From Paenibacillus silvestris (GTDB lineage: Bacteria > Bacillota > Bacilli > Paenibacillales > NBRC-103111), in NCBI RefSeq assembly GCF_009882985.1, contig NZ_WTUZ01000036.1:62001-126000 (forward strand): a DNA stretch of 64,000 bases. Reading direction: 5' to 3'. Shown piece by piece: positions 16,068-24,749 of this stretch (positions are counted from its first letter, which is position 1; each line of letters opens with the position of its first letter). A program made the position numbers and the translations under genes. The notes beneath the pieces are model-generated. The model saw nothing but the letters and a program-made list of their open reading frames with translations, ran no database searches and was not told where the DNA came from.

Positions 16068-17854
16068 AGCTCATCGCCCCGCTTCTTGTACGGAATCTGA
16101 ATACGAATCGTCGTTCCCTCTCCAGGCTTACTGTCTATCGCCAATCCGTAGGGATCGCCATAAACGAGACGTATTCTCTCCTGAACATTTTTAAGTCCAA
16201 TCGACACACCGGAAAATACTTCAGATGACTTATGGGCTAGATTGGATTGCAGCGCCACAAGCTTCGATATATCAATGCCCGGACCATTATCCCGAACCGT
16301 CAGGAGGACGGAATTCGCTTCCCGCGCCACGCCGACGCTTATACGAAGTTGACTTTCTGCCTTTTTACCTAATGCGTGAATGATGACATTTTCAATAATC
16401 GGCTGCATCACGAATCGGATAATCGAACAGTCCAAAAGATCCGTCGAAACGTCAAACTCTACCTCTAGTAATTCCTCAAATCGAAGCTGCTGAATGTATA
16501 AATAATTATTAACATGCGTAAGCTCATGACCGATCGTAGACTCCATATTCCCTTCATAGAAGCTATAACGGAACATATCTCCCAGTGCTCTGCACATCTC
16601 ATGAATCTCGTATTCGCCAATTAGAACGGCTTTCCCGCCAATCGTTTGTAAGGTATTAAATAGAAAATGCGGATTGATTTGCATCTGCAAGGCAAGAATT
16701 TGCGCTTCTTTATTGCGCAGCTGCATTTCATATTTCTGTTCAATTAAATTCTGAATGGTATCCGTCATAAAATTAAAATTTCGCGTCAACTCAGAAATGT
16801 CATCTCGATAATAATCATTCTGCTGCAAAGTCATATTAAAATTCCCGTTTCTAACAAATCTCATCGCTTTGCCGAGCTGTTTAATAGGTCGCGTTATATA
16901 GTGCTGCGCTAGAATTGACAAAAGTAAGATGCTCAGCATAACGAAAACAAATGTGCCTACTGTAATAACCAGTATATTTCTGCGATTATGCGCCAGCTCC
17001 GGATTTGGATACACGATCGACAGCGAGATATTCCCATTATCGAGATAGGAGGAGCTAACCAGCAGATCCTGCTTTTTGATAAAACTAACTGCCTTTGGAT
17101 TATTTTTTGACTCGGAGCCCGGCACTTTGTATTTGGGTACACTGTCCGAGTAATTACCGTTCGTCTGATAAAAAATTTCACCGTCCGAATTCTGTAAGAC
17201 GATAATGTTCGGAGACTGATTATTCGCTTCGATCATCTTCGTCAGTTCTTTATTTTGAATATAAAAAACCAACGAGCCGAATTTCGTTCTATAAAAAGGA
17301 TCATAAATCGATAGTGAATACACGAAAAAATCCTGCTGCAACGATACGTCCTTATACGTGAACATCAAAGATTGCTGAAACGGCAAATCGAGCATGTCCT
17401 TATAGTGAGGAATGCTCGCATCAAATAGAATCGATTCATAACTTGCCGCCCTGGACCATGAATCTTCCAACACATTATTTTTACCGAAAATCATAATTTT
17501 GATGATATCTTTATTTTTATTTTGAATCAGCAAATCATAATTGTTAATGGATTCTCTTACATTGATGATGTCTGCATCATTATAGTTGGCACCATGCTCC
17601 ATCAGATTGAGGATACGGGCAAAACCGTAGATTTGTAGGGCAGAAGAAGAAATATTAGTGAAATACTGGTCCAAATACCCAGATAAATACTCTGCATTTT
17701 GGTCGGAGCTTCGAACCATCGTGTTTTCTAAGGAACGGGTACTCGTCTGATAAAAGATTAAAGAAAGCACAAGCATAGGGATTAAGGAAATGAGAACGCT
17801 GCTCCATACAATTTTGGTGCGAATGCTTCTGTTGATAAACAGCCATTTGAACAT
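16055..17854 (-). CDS. YesM-type membrane sensor histidine kinase
   Basis: About 599 residues from the ATG at 17854 (MFKWLF); a longer in-frame start at 17956 lacks a ribosome site and would precede the membrane anchor with polar sequence. One membrane segment lies near the N terminus, followed by an extracellular sensor region of about 260 residues, a second membrane segment, a HAMP domain, the His_kinase motif NPHFLFNTLQ (phospho-acceptor His) and a HATPase domain with DNGPGI. It senses an extracellular carbohydrate-related signal and phosphorylates the partner regulator. Confidence 0.93.
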   Translation of the reverse strand: MFKWLFINRSIRTKIVWSSVLISLIPMLVLSLIFYQTSTRSLENTMVRSSDQNAEYLSGYLDQYFTNISSSALQIYGFARILNLMEHGANYNDADIINVRESINNYDLLIQNKNKDIIKIMIFGKNNVLEDSWSRAASYESILFDASIPHYKDMLDLPFQQSLMFTYKDVSLQQDFFVYSLSIYDPFYRTKFGSLVFYIQNKELTKMIEANNQSPNIIVLQNSDGEIFYQTNGNYSDSVPKYKVPGSESKNNPKAVSFIKKQDLLVSSSYLDNGNISLSIVYPNPELAHNRRNILVITVGTFVFVMLSILLLSILAQHYITRPIKQLGKAMRFVRNGNFNMTLQQNDYYRDDISELTRNFNFMTDTIQNLIEQKYEMQLRNKEAQILALQMQINPHFLFNTLQTIGGKAVLIGEYEIHEMCRALGDMFRYSFYEGNMESTIGHELTHVNNYLYIQQLRFEELLEVEFDVSTDLLDCSIIRFVMQPIIENVIIHALGKKAESQLRISVGVAREANSVLLTVRDNGPGIDISKLVALQSNLAHKSSEVFSGVSIGLKNVQERIRLVYGDPYGLAIDSKPGEGTTIRIQIPYKKRGDELCIK

Positions 17855-18012
17855 GCAGTCCCCAACTTCCCTGTTCGTCCTTAGATCCTCATTTGTTTCG
17901 ACAATGGCTGCTATAAATCCTTTCCTGTCGGCATGAAAGAACCTTAGTCCACCCAACCAGGGGATGACTAAGGCCTTTGATGATTCTATAGCGATTGCTG
18001 GTGACTTCCCTA

Positions 18013-18807
18013 TTAACCTTCGTATGTATTCCTAATGCGCTCAGCAATCCAGTGGTTCACTTGGAAGAGATCCGCAACAGGTTGACGCGTGAAAGGTAAT
18101 GTCGGCATATAGCCTGGTGGGCCAAACTCAGGGGTAAATGTAGCAAAAGGCTGCGTAGGAATGATTGCATTGTGCAGCATTTCATCCCACCATGTCTCGA
18201 ATTGCTGCAGATAATGGGCATATTCAGGAGCTGCCGGGTGCGGCACTTGCGGTCCCTCCTCAAAGCCAACTCTTCCGTGAACATGCAAAGCCCTGCTCTT
18301 AATCAGATTAAGATCCTCTTGCTGATCGGACAGCATGGATTCGCATACGCACGTAAAGTGGCTGAAATCTGCTGTGATTTTCAACTCCGGAAACAATTTG
18401 AGTACGCTTGCAGTTGCTTTGGGAGTGAACATTATGCGTCCTCTGTGCGTTTCGTGCGCCACTTGAATACCCGCGGCTTTCTCCACGCGCAGCGCATGTT
18501 CAAAAAAGCGGTTCTGCTCATCTTCTGACATAAAATCTTTTCCGCTGTGAGAATTAATAAGCACAGGTGAGAATTGCTTCGCCCGCTCGACTTGCTCTTG
18601 AAACGTTTCTTCATGATTATTGGATGTGAAAATCTGAGGAATATAAGCCAGTTGCAGCTCGCTTAACAACTCCATAAATTCATTTTGCTGCTCTTGGCTT
18701 GGCATAGGCGCTTCAATTCCCTCGTAGCCATGCTGCTTGGCGCGATTCAACTGCTCGCTAAGCGAACCTGTCATGCCCCACAGCGCGTGAAAAAGATGTA
18801 ATTTCAA
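18013..18807 (-). CDS. Sugar phosphate isomerase/epimerase-like TIM barrel protein
   Basis: The protein has 264 residues and fits the xylose-isomerase-like TIM barrel (AP_endonuc_2 type). Likely metal-site residues are in AHETHRGRI, TADFSHF and HVHGRVG, with Glu in TPEFGP near the C terminus. Family members isomerise or epimerise sugars, inositols or related acids. It lies upstream of the kinase gene on the same strand with a 158-base gap, so it may belong to the same sugar-use locus. The substrate is unknown. Confidence 0.8.
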   Translation of the reverse strand: MKLHLFHALWGMTGSLSEQLNRAKQHGYEGIEAPMPSQEQQNEFMELLSELQLAYIPQIFTSNNHEETFQEQVERAKQFSPVLINSHSGKDFMSEDEQNRFFEHALRVEKAAGIQVAHETHRGRIMFTPKATASVLKLFPELKITADFSHFTCVCESMLSDQQEDLNLIKSRALHVHGRVGFEEGPQVPHPAAPEYAHYLQQFETWWDEMLHNAIIPTQPFATFTPEFGPPGYMPTLPFTRQPVADLFQVNHWIAERIRNTYEG

Positions 18808-18905
18808 CGTATTCCCTCCAATGATGATAAGAATGGCTAATCATCGACTAGTTCGCCTCTCACCTATCAAAAACCTTTAAATGTGAAAATGACAATAACA
18901 CTTTC

Positions 18906-19547
18906 TCACCTATGTTCACGATAAGACAAAGCTTCTTCTGTGATTCTTTTGATATCAACCGATGAAGTAATTTCGTCATTCACCATATCCGGCAGGATGT
19001 TTTTCAAAAAATAATCAACACAATGTAAAGGGATCGTATTTATTTTTATTAATGCCTCACGGTACATTTTAACAAATTCTTTCTCCGTATTGCCCTTTTG
19101 AAGTTCAGCAAATGCTTCATAGACTTGATCCATTTTATCTGCAACCTCTAGAATTAAACCTTCAATCGAATTATCTTTGCCCTCGCGAAGCTGATGATGG
19201 AAAATTTCTTTAAACTCCTCAGGAATCTGCTCTTCAATAAAGTTATATACCATTCCTTCTTCCACCTTTTGAATCAATGAACGAAGTTCACGGGATGCGT
19301 GTTTGACAGGCGTTTTGATATCTCCGATAAATATTTCACCATAATCATGGCTGCTTGTAATTTCATAAAGCTTTTTCCAGTCAATGCTAGCGCCGTTTTT
19401 CTCCTCTATATCTGCAAGGGTTTTGGCGTATTGTACGACTTTCCAAGAGTGAGCTGCGACACTGTGTTCCTCAAATTTGAACTTTCCCGGGCAGCGAATA
19501 ATTCTTTCTAAATCATTTAAAGACCTAAAATAGGCATGGATTCCCAT
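18906..19547 (-). CDS. HD-domain hydrolase, YfbR/PF13023-like
   Basis: The protein has 213 residues. HD-superfamily metal ligands are visible: His in EEHSVAAHSW, the paired HD in SSHDYGE, and a later Asp in EVADKMD. This spacing matches YfbR-type 5'-deoxynucleotidases and related HD hydrolases. The ATG follows GGGAGGCTGAACGT. It is cytosolic, with no obvious partner nearby. Nucleotide monophosphate hydrolysis is likely but not shown by sequence alone. Confidence 0.8.
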   Translation of the reverse strand: MGIHAYFRSLNDLERIIRCPGKFKFEEHSVAAHSWKVVQYAKTLADIEEKNGASIDWKKLYEITSSHDYGEIFIGDIKTPVKHASRELRSLIQKVEEGMVYNFIEEQIPEEFKEIFHHQLREGKDNSIEGLILEVADKMDQVYEAFAELQKGNTEKEFVKMYREALIKINTIPLHCVDYFLKNILPDMVNDEITSSVDIKRITEEALSYREHR

Positions 19548-19686
19548 ACGTTCAGCCTCCCATTATGTTAGAATAGCTCGTCCATCTCATTCTTGGTCTT
19601 CACAATAATTAGTTTACAATAGGCCTGTAAAATCTAGATTAAATGTGATGCGTAATCAAGTTAAATATCTGAAAATTTGCAAATGC

Positions 19687-19718
19687 CAAAAAGCCCTCTT
19701 TCCATTGAGGAAGAAGGC
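19687..19718 (-). terminator. Terminator of the chromate transporter gene
   Basis: An imperfect hairpin with GCCTTCTTCC and GGAAAGAGGGC arms is followed by TTTTTGG on the minus strand, just past the stop at 19725. Confidence 0.75.
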
Positions 19719-19724
19719 ATACTT

Positions 19725-20894
19725 TCAACTAATCAGAATTCCGCCTATGGCTCCCGAAATTACGACGATCCAAGGCGGCAGCTTCCAGAAAACGAGCATC
19801 AAAAACAGAATCGCTGCCAGGACAAAATCAACAGGGGCTAGTATAGCCGTTGTCCAAAGCGGGTTATATAGCGCAGCAAGTAAAATACCAACAACCGCTG
19901 CATTAATGCCGATTAATGCTCCTTGGACTTTTGCACTTTGTCGCAAAGTCTGCCAGAAGGGCAGCGCCCCTACAACTAAAAGATACGCTGGAAGAAAAAT
20001 AGCCGTCGTAGCAATAACGGCACCTTTCACTCCGCTAATCATTGTCCCCAAATACGCTGCAAAGGTGAACAACGGTCCTGGCACAGCTTGAGCGGCACCA
20101 TAACCCGCTAGAAAGTCCGATTTACTAATCCACCCTGTCGGGACGACTTCCCTTTCTAGCATGGGGAGAACGACATGGCCCCCGCCAAAAACGAGCGACC
20201 CTGACCGATAAAAACTATCGAATAGAGATAGCCATTCTACCTGAACGATAGGCCGAAGTACGGGAAGCAGGATGAGAAGTTTGAAGAAGACACTCAAGCA
20301 AAGAATAGCCATACTTCGGCTAATGGGAACGTGGAGACTCGCCGTATTAGGAACCGTCGCATTTTTATATAACAACATCCCTACAATTCCCGCAATTCCT
20401 ATAAGCAGAACTTGACTACTAGCAGTTTGCCACAGGATGCTGACAGCTGCAACAAGAACAGCAATGGTTGCTCTATTGCGGTCTGGAGCAAGCTTCTGCC
20501 CCATGCCCAGTATAGCTTGAACGACGATGGCTACTGCGACGATTTTGAGACCATGAATCCAACCCGCACTGCCAATATCAAATCCTTGCAGCAATAACGC
20601 AAACAGTACCAACGCAATTACTGATGGCAGTGTAAAACCAAGCCAAGCTATCAATCCGCCGAGCATTCCAGCGCGAATGACGCCAATTGCAATGCCCACC
20701 TGACTGCTGGCAGGACCGGGTAAGAACTGACATAAGGCAACGATATCCGCATAATCCTGCTCATTCAACCATTTGCGTCGGCGTATGTATTCATTATGAA
20801 AGTAACCCAAATGAGCAATCGGCCCGCCAAATGAAGTTACACCTAACTTCGCGGACACTGCCAATATTTCAAGGAGAGACCTATCCTCTTTCAC
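19725..20894 (-). CDS. chrA: Chromate transporter, two-CHR-domain ChrA type
   Basis: About 389 residues from a GTG at 20894 that follows GGAGGT; longer starts (ATG at 20921 or 21035) have no comparable ribosome site. The protein holds two homologous CHR halves, each with a conserved glycine/proline motif: SFGGPIAHLG with FLPGPASSQVG in the first, and FGGGHVVLPML with AVPGPLFTFAAYLG in the second. Ten or so membrane segments are predicted. The long family forms export chromate in exchange or with the proton gradient; some members may carry other oxyanions. It stands alone. Confidence 0.9.
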   Translation of the reverse strand: MKEDRSLLEILAVSAKLGVTSFGGPIAHLGYFHNEYIRRRKWLNEQDYADIVALCQFLPGPASSQVGIAIGVIRAGMLGGLIAWLGFTLPSVIALVLFALLLQGFDIGSAGWIHGLKIVAVAIVVQAILGMGQKLAPDRNRATIAVLVAAVSILWQTASSQVLLIGIAGIVGMLLYKNATVPNTASLHVPISRSMAILCLSVFFKLLILLPVLRPIVQVEWLSLFDSFYRSGSLVFGGGHVVLPMLEREVVPTGWISKSDFLAGYGAAQAVPGPLFTFAAYLGTMISGVKGAVIATTAIFLPAYLLVVGALPFWQTLRQSAKVQGALIGINAAVVGILLAALYNPLWTTAILAPVDFVLAAILFLMLVFWKLPPWIVVISGAIGGILIS

Positions 20895-21015
20895 GAATCC
20901 TGATACCTCCAATTCAAGCATAATAAAATGATTGCAACCACTTACGGAATTATTATACATCATCTTTTTTGGATTATTTGTTAATTCTAGAAAATTAGTC
21001 GTTGATGAAATAGAC

Positions 21016-21061
21016 AAAAAACAAGCTGAGTCCATGAGCTCTCACTCACAGAATCAGCTTG
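21016..21061 (-). terminator. Terminator of the MerR-like gene
   Basis: An 8-bp perfect stem CAAGCTGA/TCAGCTTG encloses a loop of 24 bases and is followed by TTTTTTG on the minus strand. It sits next to the stop at 21072. Confidence 0.85.
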
Positions 21062-21071
21062 CTCCCTCATC

Positions 21072-21971
21072 TTATTGTGCAAATTCAAGGCGTAACCGAT
21101 CTTCAAAATATTCATCTATGTAGGATTTGATAAAATGATTACGCACTTCAATGTTTTCTTCTTTCTTGAACAAGCCAATTTTCCGAATTCGTTCATGCTC
21201 TGGCTTGCGATTCCAATGCTCGTACGCTTCCTTCTCTAGCGCCAGGTTAATTCTGCGAATCGTGAGATACTCATTGGTCCTCTCGCTGCGCTCTTTATCG
21301 ATATCAGGCATAGGAGGAATGAGTTTTTGAATTTCCTCATTTTGACGTTTGAGTTCTTCATAATGCTGCTGCTCAAGCTTCTTCTGCTTTTCATGAAGCA
21401 CCTTCACTTCATCTACAATCTCACGCTGTTGACGTTTCTCTTCTTCGATGTCCCGAGGAGCTGGAAGCATGGTTCTCAGCTCTTGATTTTGGCTTAGCAG
21501 CTGTTTATTCTGATTTGCCAGTTCTGCTACAAGACCGCTTAGCTGAGTCACACCATCTATGAGTGGTTTCATTGAAGTATGGATGCGTTCTTCCAGCAGC
21601 CCCGCAAACCCCTCTTCAAACTTCTGTTTGAAAACGTCTGAAGAACGCTCAGTTACCGCTGGGGGACCCGCTACAGGAGCCGCTGGCGCCACAGGAACGG
21701 GTACCGTTCTTGGGACGTTCTTGCGTACATGGTTCATCGTTGAGCTTGCCGCAGTCTTCATGCTTTGACCAGCATCTAGTCGTTGTTTCAGAATTTCAAA
21801 GATATCGATATCATGTTGCGTGAAAATCCGATTACCATTATCCTCTTTACGAAATTTGTAGCCTCTCGCTTCAAGCGCCATTGCATACTTGCGCAAGCTT
21901 GAGTCACTTACTCGGAGATGCTCATGCACCTGTTTTGGACTATATACCAATTCTAAATCTAAATTTACCAT
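21072..21971 (-). CDS. MerR-like DNA-binding protein with coiled coil, DUF3967/RacA-like
   Basis: The protein has 299 residues. The N-terminal winged helix of MerR type spans about 8-70 (YSPKQVHEHLRVSDSSLRKYA); a Pro/Ala/Val-rich linker covers about 88-105; a long coiled coil rich in Glu, Lys and Gln covers about 155-225; and a basic C-terminal helical segment ends the protein. No effector-binding domain of classical MerR proteins is seen. This architecture resembles DUF3967 proteins of Bacillales, often plasmid or mobile-element borne, and the chromosome-anchoring protein RacA. The exact role is unknown; DNA binding with multimerisation is likely. Confidence 0.65.
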   Translation of the reverse strand: MVNLDLELVYSPKQVHEHLRVSDSSLRKYAMALEARGYKFRKEDNGNRIFTQHDIDIFEILKQRLDAGQSMKTAASSTMNHVRKNVPRTVPVPVAPAAPVAGPPAVTERSSDVFKQKFEEGFAGLLEERIHTSMKPLIDGVTQLSGLVAELANQNKQLLSQNQELRTMLPAPRDIEEEKRQQREIVDEVKVLHEKQKKLEQQHYEELKRQNEEIQKLIPPMPDIDKERSERTNEYLTIRRINLALEKEAYEHWNRKPEHERIRKIGLFKKEENIEVRNHFIKSYIDEYFEDRLRLEFAQ

Positions 21972-22009
21972 ATCGCCATCTCCTCACTTTTTCCAAGGAA
22001 TAAAATGCT

Positions 22010-22021
22010 AATACTAGTATT
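22010..22021. promoter_or_regulatory. Palindrome upstream of the MerR-like gene
   Basis: AATACTAGTATT is a perfect 12-base palindrome 39 bases upstream of the ATG of the MerR-like gene. It is a candidate autoregulatory operator. Confidence 0.35.
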
Positions 22022-22218
22022 CTAGTTTCATATAATTGCAATTACAGTCGAAATAGGAGTGTCGAAATCTGTTTACCATCGCGTTCGCAAATTTATGAAT
22101 TATTTCCCAAGAAATAGTTTCTTTGGATGCGGTTTTTGCGGGAGGGAACGCCTATTGTGCTCGGGGTTGTGTGGTGAGTGAGACTGACCGCAGCTGTTGC
22201 GGTGGAGGTAAGACATAG

Positions 22219-22368
22219 GTGAAGATGATGACGATGGCAACGTTAAGACGCATGCAACGATCACGGTTTAAGGGCAAGGGCGATGACGGAGGCGGAGGCG
22301 GAGGCGGGGGCGCAGGCGATGACGAAGGCGATGGCGATGGTGGTGGCGATCGCGACTGTAAGGTATAG
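22219..22368 (+). CDS. Possible 49-residue Gly/Asp-rich small protein
   Basis: A GTG-initiated frame of 49 codons follows GGTGGAGG at a 10-base spacing. The first 20 residues are basic (MKMMTMATLRRMQRSRFKGK); the rest is almost only Gly and Asp with eight consecutive Gly, ending DRDCKV. No family is recognised. It may be a real small protein or an accident of a GGC-repeat expansion. Confidence 0.25.
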   Translation: MKMMTMATLRRMQRSRFKGKGDDGGGGGGGGAGDDEGDGDGGGDRDCKV

Positions 22369-22476
22369 GCAGAGTCCACGGCAAAAGGAAAAAGGAAAAG
22401 TAAAGACCACAGTCACAGTCAAAGCCATGCCATGGCCATTACCACGACCACGCCTACTTTGGCATCAGCTGAAATA

Positions 22477-22568
22477 GATGGAAAAACTACCGCTATTCTG
22501 CACTGCTCAGTCGCAATAAATGAAATAGCGGTAGAAACTCCATTTATTTCGCTAGTAACTAGCGAAAT
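22477..22568. repeat. Dispersed intergenic inverted-repeat element (copy 1)
   Basis: Arms ATGGAAAAACTACCGCTATT and AATAGCGGTAGAAACTCCAT (matching in 16 of 20 positions) form a hairpin over 22478-22543. A second, perfect inverted repeat ATTTCGCTAGT/ACTAGCGAAAT with a single central base occupies 22546-22568. An exact 23-base piece (22521-22543) recurs inverted at 38783-38805. Confidence 0.8.
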
Positions 22569-22723
22569 CTGCTAGATTTGATGAAATTAACGCCAGAAAT
22601 TCCAGTTAAACAGGAAAAATCAGGTAAATCGTTAGGAATAGCTGGAGAAATCGGCGCTAATTCCGTGCTGTCCAATTGTCTCTCCAGTTTCACGGGGAGG
22701 ATGAATGAAGATCCAAACAAAAA

Positions 22724-22758
22724 CAAGCAGATGCCTCGTTCGCACCTGCTTGTTTTTT
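22724..22758. terminator. Bidirectional hairpin terminator
   Basis: CAAGCAGATGC and GCACCTGCTTG pair with one mismatch. TTTTTT follows on the plus strand and a TTGTTTTTG run on the minus strand. The only plausible gene it serves is the EamA transporter upstream on the minus strand. Confidence 0.75.
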
Positions 22759-22792
22759 CAACTGCTTATCAACCTGCCTGCCTATCTGCCTA

Positions 22793-22871
22793 CCTGTTTC
22801 CTCACTTTTGTCTGTTCCCTCACTATTATCTGTTCCCTCACCTGTTTATCTGTTCCCTCACCTGCGTGCCT
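22793..22871. repeat. 18-20 bp tandem repeat, TCTGTTCCCTCAC core
   Basis: Three copies of TCTGTTCCCTCAC with variable 5-7 base tails, plus a degenerate fourth copy (CTGTTTCCTCAC) at the start. It lies between the transporter stop and its terminator, so it would be in the 3' untranslated region of that transcript. Confidence 0.75.
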
Positions 22872-22903
22872 GTTACCGACTCATTCCCAAGCCTGCTTCC
22901 CTG

Positions 22904-23809
22904 CTAGCTAATCCCCGCCCCAATCTCTCGAGGCTGACGACGACGCTTCATATTAGCTATCATAACGCCAGCCAGAATCAGAACGCCACCGCCTACTTGA
23001 GCCGCTCGAATCGGATCACCCAGCAGGAAGAAGCTCACAATGATCGCGATAAATGGCGGGATATTCATAAACATGGCGCTGGTGGACGGCCCGACGACGG
23101 CGATGCCCTGGTTCCACCAAAAACCAGCCAAGCCTTGGCCAATGACGGCTACGCTGATCAGCAATAACCAGGTCAACATATGATGGCTCGCATGAAGATG
23201 TCCTTGAAACGCTTCAACTGCGACGGCAGGTGACATAAGAATAGTCCCAATGACCGTTGAATATATCGTCACCTCATAGGAGGTCATGCCATTAGTTAGT
23301 TTGCGAATGAACAACAGACTGATCGACATCCCCAGCATAGCGAGCAGCAAATATACATCGCCTTTAGAAATTCCCAGTGTCTTCCCGCCATACAGGACAA
23401 TGCACACAACTCCGACTAGAGCTACGACAGATCCTGAGATCTTTATCCATGTGACTTCTTCTTTCAGAAAAAGACGTGATAACAGCAGCGTAGCAATGGG
23501 CGAAAGCGCAATAATGAGCGCTGCGTTCCCCGCTGTTGAATGCTGCAGTCCCGTAAAATAAAACAACTGGTTAAATAATGTTCCAAAAATACCAGCAAAC
23601 AGCAGAAGTCCCCACTCCCGCGAAGTTGGACGTCTTATAGATTTGTTAATGACTGCTACAGATATTAAAAAGAGCGACATAACAACGAGCCGTGCGAATG
23701 ATAAAAAAATGGGTGAGAAATCTCGCAGTAAATAGGCGCTTGCAACATAATTAAAGCCCCATAACAACGACACTCCCCAAAGCTTCCATAAAACATTGCG
23801 TTCTAGCAT
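22904..23809 (-). CDS. EamA/DMT-family transporter
   Basis: The protein has 301 residues with ten predicted membrane segments in two EamA halves; the second half carries the typical AMFMNIPPFIAIIVSFFLLGD segment. The DMT superfamily exports amino acids, metabolites or drugs. The substrate cannot be read from sequence. The ATG follows AAGGAG with a long spacing. No functional partner is adjacent. Confidence 0.87.
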   Translation of the reverse strand: MLERNVLWKLWGVSLLWGFNYVASAYLLRDFSPIFLSFARLVVMSLFLISVAVINKSIRRPTSREWGLLLFAGIFGTLFNQLFYFTGLQHSTAGNAALIIALSPIATLLLSRLFLKEEVTWIKISGSVVALVGVVCIVLYGGKTLGISKGDVYLLLAMLGMSISLLFIRKLTNGMTSYEVTIYSTVIGTILMSPAVAVEAFQGHLHASHHMLTWLLLISVAVIGQGLAGFWWNQGIAVVGPSTSAMFMNIPPFIAIIVSFFLLGDPIRAAQVGGGVLILAGVMIANMKRRRQPREIGAGIS

Positions 23810-23916
23810 CTCACTAAAATCTCCTTAAACTCAAAATCGTATTTGATAGTTGCATCATGCAAACAAATCATTACAAAGATATTCGCGCGAATTTCTTGAA
23901 TTCCTCCCGAGAACAA

Positions 23917-23946
23917 GAAAACGGGACATGGAAAATCCCATGTCCG
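23917..23946 (-). terminator. Terminator of the O-methyltransferase gene
   Basis: An 8-bp perfect stem GGACATGG/CCATGTCC is followed by CGTTTTC on the minus strand. Confidence 0.75.
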
Positions 23947-23952
23947 GTCTCA

Positions 23953-24621
23953 TCACTTCACAATCCCCAATACAAACCCATCATATCCTTTACTGCCAAC
24001 CGTCTGAATCGCCGTAGCCGAAATCCTCGGTTCCTCTGCCAATAGATCATAAAATTGCCTTACTCCCTGAACGCGGGGATCCTGACTCCCCTCATTAATA
24101 ACTTCTCCATCACGGATCACATTATCTCCAATAATGACTGTCCCCGGCTGAGAGAAATGCAGCGCCCATTTTAAATAATTAGGATTATTAGGTTTGTCGG
24201 CATCTATAAATATGAGATCAAAAGGTTCTACTCCCTCATCATCCAGCTGGGCTAATTGTTCCAAAGCGTCTCCTACTCGCAGCTCGACAAGTTCACTCAA
24301 TTGCGCGTGAGCTATGTTCGCCGTCGCTACTTGAGCATGAACCGGGTCTAGCTCCAAGGTAACTAGCTTTCCATCAGATGGCAGTGCCCTCGCCAGCCAA
24401 ATCGTGCTATATCCGCCTAATGTGCCGATTTCCAAAATCCGTTTGGCACCTTTCATTTGAGCTAACAAGTTCAGAAACTTTCCTTGCGTAGGGGAAACAT
24501 CATAAGCGGGCAGCCCGGCATGTTGATTCGCAACCAAAGATTTTTCCAAAACAGTGTCATGTGGAATCAGGCGTTCTGTAATATACTGATCTACTTTTTC
24601 CCAGGTGTTTGTTGCGTTCAT
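23953..24621 (-). CDS. SAM-dependent O-methyltransferase (family 3)
   Basis: The protein has 222 residues from the ATG at 24621, preceded by AAAGAGGAG; a GTG three codons upstream overlaps the ribosome site and is rejected. The Rossmann fold carries motif I EIGTLGGYSTIWLA, the acidic VTLELDPVHA, and the metal/substrate site FIDADKPNN with later GDNVIRDG. This matches caffeoyl-CoA-type O-methyltransferases, which in bacteria methylate catechols, phenolics or hydroxylated tRNA. It diverges from a LysR regulator that may control it. Confidence 0.9.
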   Translation of the reverse strand: MNATNTWEKVDQYITERLIPHDTVLEKSLVANQHAGLPAYDVSPTQGKFLNLLAQMKGAKRILEIGTLGGYSTIWLARALPSDGKLVTLELDPVHAQVATANIAHAQLSELVELRVGDALEQLAQLDDEGVEPFDLIFIDADKPNNPNYLKWALHFSQPGTVIIGDNVIRDGEVINEGSQDPRVQGVRQFYDLLAEEPRISATAIQTVGSKGYDGFVLGIVK

Positions 24622-24679
24622 CGTTATCACTCCTCTTTACTTTTACCTTCTGGCTTCATTATAGTCCGAATCTAATCAT

Positions 24680-24698
24680 ATAAATAATATATCTTTAT
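24680..24698. promoter_or_regulatory. Candidate LysR box between divergent genes
   Basis: ATAAA and TTTAT form a 5-base inverted repeat with a 9-base AT-rich spacer in the 128-base gap between the O-methyltransferase and LysR genes. The position suits a T-N11-A site, but the AT-rich context makes chance likely. Confidence 0.3.
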
Positions 24699-24749
24699 GT
24701 GAGAATCATACTTATAATCTATATATCCAAAGCAAAAGGAGTATTACAA

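Larger units (their letters stand above)
22022..22903. other. Long stretch without established genes
   Basis: About 880 bases hold low-complexity DNA: a GGCGGAGGCGGAGGC tract near 22281-22315, a short Gly/Asp-rich frame, an inverted-repeat element, a hairpin terminator and a pyrimidine-rich tandem repeat, each listed separately. Frames on either strand over the tract are low-complexity (poly-Pro on minus, Ala/Glu on plus). Confidence 0.5.

Noticed and set aside
22152..22379. Minus-strand poly-Pro/Ser frame opposite the Gly/Asp-rich frame
   Set aside because: It is the reverse reading of a GGCGGA-type repeat and has no ribosome site; its polyproline run is an effect of composition.
22283..22477. 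Plus-strand Ala/Glu-rich frame over the same repeat tract
   Set aside because: No ribosome site; a different frame of the same low-complexity DNA.
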